The notes below the pieces were generated by a model. That model saw only the letters and a program-made list of their open reading frames with translations, was not told the origin of the DNA and searched no databases. Shown here piece after piece: positions 60,899 to 64,000 of a stretch of 64,000 bases of DNA (position 1 is its first letter; every line of letters starts with the position of its first letter). Source of the stretch: Schaalia dentiphila ATCC 17982 (GTDB taxonomy: Bacteria; Actinomycetota; Actinomycetes; Actinomycetales; Actinomycetaceae); the NCBI RefSeq assembly GCF_000154225.1, contig NZ_DS264586.1, positions 1,518,527 through 1,582,526 of the forward strand, given 5' to 3'. Position numbers and translations under genes: made by a program.

Positions 60899-62047
60899 TT
60901 ACGACAGGACGATGACGGGGATGCGCATCTCCGTCGAGGTGAGTGAGCCGTGAACGCCCGGCATCGCGATCGCCGAGGCACTCTGGGTTCGAGAATCCAC
61001 AATGCCGCCGTTTCCGCGGGTGAGGACCAGCAGGTCGCCGATGATCGAGGCACCGTCTCCGGGGCCGATGAGCGCGCCCATCTGATCTCGAGAGAGGATC
61101 CACGCGCTCTCCCCCAGGACGTCGCGCCAGCGCGCCTCCACGTTGGCGGAGTGGCCCTCCTGCGCGTGCACGTGGACGGCTCGTGTCTCGCCGGCGACGA
61201 TGCGCACGCCCTCGCGCAGAGCGGGCGTCGCGGCCACGTCCACGAGGGCGGAGTGCTCCACGTTGATCATGCCGTGGTCCGCGGTCATGACGGTCCGCAC
61301 GCCCGCGGGCAGGCCGCGCAGCAGCGCGGACAACCCCGCGTCGAACTCTTCCAGGCAACCGATCCACGCATCCGATCCAACGCCGGAGCTGTGCCCGGCG
61401 TGGTCGATCTCGGACCAGTAGAGATAGACGACGGGCGTGCCCGCGCGCAGCTCGCGCAGAGCTGCACTCACGCGGTCACTGAGCGACTCGGCGGGCACGT
61501 GGCGCGCTCCCCGAAGCGCAGCTCCCGTCAGTCCGGAACCGGCAAAGCGCGCGGGCGAGATGACGGCGGAGGATACGCCCACCGCGGCCAGGCGCTCGAA
61601 GTACGTGGGCGTGGGCTGCCACTCGGTGGGCGCCGGCCCACCCTCCATGGCCAGCAGGTTCATGACGCCACCGCCGTAGGCAACGGAAAAGCCCACCATG
61701 TTGGTGGCGCCCGGGCGTGCACCAGTGCCGAAAGCCGTGATGGCCGCGGCCGTTGTCGAAGGGACGACCGTGTGAATCGAGCGACAATCGTCTCTCATGC
61801 GGCGCAGTGTCGGCGTGTGCCCCAGGTGATCCTGGATCAGCTCGTACCCGAGCCCATCCACGAGGATGAGAAGCACCTGATCAGCCCCGGCCTCGATCCC
61901 GAGGGTGCCACCCGCCTGTGCGGAGGCGCCGGGCAGGGCTGAATCGATCGACGAGAGGGCACCAGCGATGACGTCCGTGATGACCGGATCCCCCGCGGCG
62001 GGCAGGTCCGCACCGGGCAGGTCCAGCGTCAGTGCGCGCTCACTCAC
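60899..62047 (-). CDS. Alkaline phosphatase superfamily protein (nucleotide pyrophosphatase/phosphodiesterase-like)
   Basis: 382 residues. LLILVDGLGYELIQDHLGHTP holds the first metal Asp. VVPSTTAAAITAFGTG holds the nucleophile Thr. The second metal site is in YWSEIDHAGHSSG and TADHGMI (Asp-His). There is no signal peptide. It may cleave phosphodiesters or nucleotides; the substrate is unknown. It is in an operon with the DUF5998 gene upstream, which overlaps its start by 8 nt, a pairing common in actinobacteria. Confidence 0.88.
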   Translation of the reverse strand: MSERALTLDLPGADLPAAGDPVITDVIAGALSSIDSALPGASAQAGGTLGIEAGADQVLLILVDGLGYELIQDHLGHTPTLRRMRDDCRSIHTVVPSTTAAAITAFGTGARPGATNMVGFSVAYGGGVMNLLAMEGGPAPTEWQPTPTYFERLAAVGVSSAVISPARFAGSGLTGAALRGARHVPAESLSDRVSAALRELRAGTPVVYLYWSEIDHAGHSSGVGSDAWIGCLEEFDAGLSALLRGLPAGVRTVMTADHGMINVEHSALVDVAATPALREGVRIVAGETRAVHVHAQEGHSANVEARWRDVLGESAWILSRDQMGALIGPGDGASIIGDLLVLTRGNGGIVDSRTQSASAIAMPGVHGSLTSTEMRIPVIVLS

Positions 62048-62576
62048 TGCGGGTCCCCATCAGGCGAGCGAGATGATCGACGAAGACCATGGCCTCGTCG
62101 AGAGCATCCTGACCGTCGGCGGCCGCGGAGATACGGAACGTCATGTCGTCGGGGAAGGACGTGCCCGTCAGGCCATGGTCGGCCATGCAATTGGGATCGT
62201 CGCAGCGGGCGGGTTCGAGCTCGAGGCGGCGTGCGCCCTTCAGGTCCAGGGCGATCGTCATCTCGGACAGGCCGCTCGCGTTCTCGGGGTCCGTGTAGAC
62301 CTCCATCGTGGAGTATCCGGCGATGTCGCCCACGCGGTGCACGGCCGTCGCAATCGTCGCCGATCCGCCGTCCATTTCATCAACGTGCAGCTGAACGATG
62401 GCGCGGTCCGTCAGCGAGGCGACCGTGAGGTGCCGGAAGACCGATCCGCGGTCGAAACCCGTATCCACCTGGCACAGCGTCGCGAGCGGCTCCGCAGCGC
62501 CCAGAGCGCGGCGCAGCGCACGCTGCACGGCCTTGGGGTAGAAGCCCCCACGTTCGATACGGGTCCATGTGTCCAT
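62040..62576 (-). CDS. DUF5998 family protein
   Basis: 178 residues with GGFYPKAVQRALRRALGAAE and VDTGFDRGSVFRHLTVASLT near the start, and a cluster CDDPNCMADHG (two Cys, one His) near 135-145 that might bind metal. It is encoded between parC (divergent) and the phosphodiesterase in many actinobacteria. Function unknown. ATG 62576 was chosen over a longer frame that would overlap the parC promoter. Confidence 0.82.
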   Translation of the reverse strand: MDTWTRIERGGFYPKAVQRALRRALGAAEPLATLCQVDTGFDRGSVFRHLTVASLTDRAIVQLHVDEMDGGSATIATAVHRVGDIAGYSTMEVYTDPENASGLSEMTIALDLKGARRLELEPARCDDPNCMADHGLTGTSFPDDMTFRISAAADGQDALDEAMVFVDHLARLMGTRSE

Positions 62577-62626
62577 GCCCCAATTGTGCCCCGAAGCGGC
62601 GCGCCAGTCGAAATGAGCGCCAAGCC

Positions 62627-62641
62627 GCGCAATAATTGCGC
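62627..62641 (+). promoter_or_regulatory. Palindrome over the parC -10 region
   Basis: GCGCAATAATTGCGC is a perfect 7+1+7 palindrome. The internal AATAAT (62631-62636) is a 5-of-6 match to TATAAT and ends 7 nt before the ATG, so it doubles as a leaderless promoter. A protein bound to the palindrome would block RNA polymerase. Confidence 0.5.
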
Positions 62642-62643
62642 GT

Positions 62644-64000
62644 ATGGCTAAGAAGGACCAGGTCGTCGACATCCCTGAGAAGGACGAGAACATCACAGAG
62701 ATCGACGTGTCCGATGAGATGCGTGGGTCCTTCCTGGAGTATGCCGTCTCGGTGATCTACGCTCGCGCGCTCCCCGACGCGCGCGATGGCCTCAAGCCCG
62801 TGCAGCGCCGCATCCTGTTCCAGATGGATCAGATGGGGCTGCGCCCCGACAAGGGACACGTGAAGTCCCAGCGCGTCGTCGGCGAGGTCATGGGTAAGCT
62901 CCACCCGCACGGCGATTCCGCGATTTACGAGGCCCTGGTGCGCCTCGCGCAGCCCTTTAACCTGCGTGTTCCGTTGGTCGATGGACACGGTAACTTCGGC
63001 TCTCTGGACGACGGCCCTGCCGCCGCGCGTTACACCGAGGCGCGCATGGCGCCCGCCGCGCTGGACCTGGTGACGGGCCTGGATGAGGACACGGTCGATT
63101 TCGTCCCCAACTACGACAACCAGTTCATGCAGCCGGACGTCCTGCCGGCGGCCTTCCCCCAGCTGCTGGTCAACGGCGCCTCGGGCATCGCCGTGGGCAT
63201 GGCGACGAATGTCGCCCCACACAACCTGTCGGAGACGATCGCTGGCGCTATCCACCTGCTGGATAACCCGTCTGCGTCGGTCGCAGACCTCATGCGCTAC
63301 ATCCCCGGCCCTGACCTGCCCGAGGGCGGCGTCATCGTCGGCCTCGAGGGCATCAAGGAGGCCTACGAGACGGGCCGAGGCGCGTTCAAGACCCGCGCGA
63401 AGGTCCAGATCGAGCGCGTGACCGCCCGCAAGATGGGCATCATCGTCACGCAGCTGCCCTACATGGTGGGCCCGGAAAAGGTCATCGAAAAGATCAAGGA
63501 AAACGCGAACGCAGGACGCCTCAAGGGCATTTCCTCGGTTCAGAACCTCACCGACCGTATCCACGGCCTGCGTTTGGTCATCGAAGTAAAGAACGGTTTC
63601 AATCCCGAGGCCGTGCTTCAGCAGCTCTACCAGCGCACGCCTCTGGAGGATTCCTTCTCGATCAACGCGGTGGCGCTCGTGGGCGGCCAGCCGCGCACGC
63701 TGGGCCTCAAGGAGATGCTACAGGTCTTCCTGGATCACCGCCTGGATGTCACGACGCGTCGCAGCCGCTTCCGCCTGAAGAAGTGCGAGGATCGCCTGCA
63801 CCTGGTCGAGGGCCTGCTCATCGCGATCCTGGACATCGACGACGTTATCGCGATTATTCGCTCCTCTGATGACGCGGAGATCGCGCGCGAGCGCCTCATG
63901 ACGGCGTTCGACCTGTCCGAGGCCCAGGCCAACTACATCCTCGAGCTGCGCCTGCGTCGCCTCACGAAGTTCTCGCGCATCGAGCTGGAGGCCGAGCGCG
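62644..64000 (+). CDS. parC: DNA topoisomerase IV/gyrase subunit A, 3' end cut by window edge
   Basis: The first 452 residues of a type IIA topoisomerase breakage-reunion subunit. [23 protein letters not shown] [19 protein letters not shown], the quinolone region [15 protein letters not shown] (Ser92 and Glu96 as in sensitive enzymes) and the catalytic Tyr130 in AARYTEARM are visible. The site next to DUF5998 and sepH is where actinobacteria carry a second GyrA-like gene, usually called ParC; the true gyrA lies near dnaA in these genomes. Whether a parE partner follows cannot be seen. The mRNA is likely leaderless. Confidence 0.88.
   Translation, partial: MAKKDQVVDIPEKDENITEIDVSDEMRGSFLEYAVSVIYARALPDARDGLKPVQRRILFQMDQMGLRPDKGHVKSQRVVGEVMGKLHPHGDSAIYEALVRLAQPFNLRVPLVDGHGNFGSLDDGPAAARYTEARMAPAALDLVTGLDEDTVDFVPNYDNQFMQPDVLPAAFPQLLVNGASGIAVGMATNVAPHNLSETIAGAIHLLDNPSASVADLMRYIPGPDLPEGGVIVGLEGIKEAYETGRGAFKTRAKVQIERVTARKMGIIVTQLPYMVGPEKVIEKIKENANAGRLKGISSVQNLTDRIHGLRLVIEVKNGFNPEAVLQQLYQRTPLEDSFSINAVALVGGQPRTLGLKEMLQVFLDHRLDVTTRRSRFRLKKCEDRLHLVEGLLIAILDIDDVIAIIRSSDDAEIARERLMTAFDLSEAQANYILELRLRRLTKFSRIELEAER

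Noticed and set aside
62380..63564. A 394-codon minus-strand frame at the right end
   Set aside because: Antisense to parC, with no recognisable motif.

Overview
This window comes from a GC-rich actinobacterium, most likely an oral Actinomyces/Schaalia-type organism. The evidence is a set of actinobacteria-restricted genes (sepH, DUF3000, DUF3710, DUF3159, DUF4193 and phosphatidylinositol-mannoside synthesis), many GTG starts with ATGA/GTGA overlaps, and a sortase-anchored surface protein with an LAKTG motif. No insertion sequence, prophage, CRISPR array or rRNA is visible. Species assignment is inference; no database search was possible.

Layout. Positions 1-32776 are almost entirely minus strand. 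Read in the direction of transcription they run: crossbridge-type ATP-grasp ligase, FemAB-like transferase, thrS, HIT protein, pgsA, acyltransferase, pimA, LemA-like protein, two PrsW-type membrane proteases and a Nudix hydrolase. After the plus-strand pair glgC-serB come glgA, an ABC ATPase, NfeD and an SPFH/band-7 protein, a terminator, then glnA2-glnE-phosphatase, sixA, yebC, pdxS, pdxT, ruvC, ruvA, ruvB, yajC, secD, secF, apt and rel (cut by the left edge). The two ends of this block (thrS to pimA; pdxS to rel) match neighbourhoods known in Mycobacterium and Streptomyces; glycogen and nitrogen genes sit between them.

Positions 32848-42530 are the accessory part. They hold three tandem paralogous membrane proteins with glutamine/proline-rich repeat tails, a GH13 glucosidase, a broken adhesin copy next to an intact LAKTG adhesin, about 1.3 kb of gene-free DNA with short tandem and direct repeats, and a five-gene tRNA cluster (Gly-Val-Gly-Cys-Val).

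Positions 42681-64000 are mostly housekeeping: glgX, DUF3000, RNase D, dxs, an S9 peptidase, a CLC channel with CBS domains, a TrmA/RlmD-type RNA methyltransferase, an APC permease, two TrkA potassium-uptake subunits, DUF3159, an OB-fold protein, DUF3710, DUF4193, sepH, an alkaline-phosphatase-superfamily protein, DUF5998 and the 5' part of a topoisomerase IV/gyrase A subunit.

Together the genes cover glycogen turnover (glgA, glgC, glgX, GH13), nitrogen assimilation, vitamin B6 and isoprenoid synthesis, inositol-lipid assembly, Sec export, Holliday-junction repair, the stringent response and envelope building. Several starts lie 6-7 nt behind a TANNNT-type -10 box with no Shine-Dalgarno, which suggests leaderless mRNAs.
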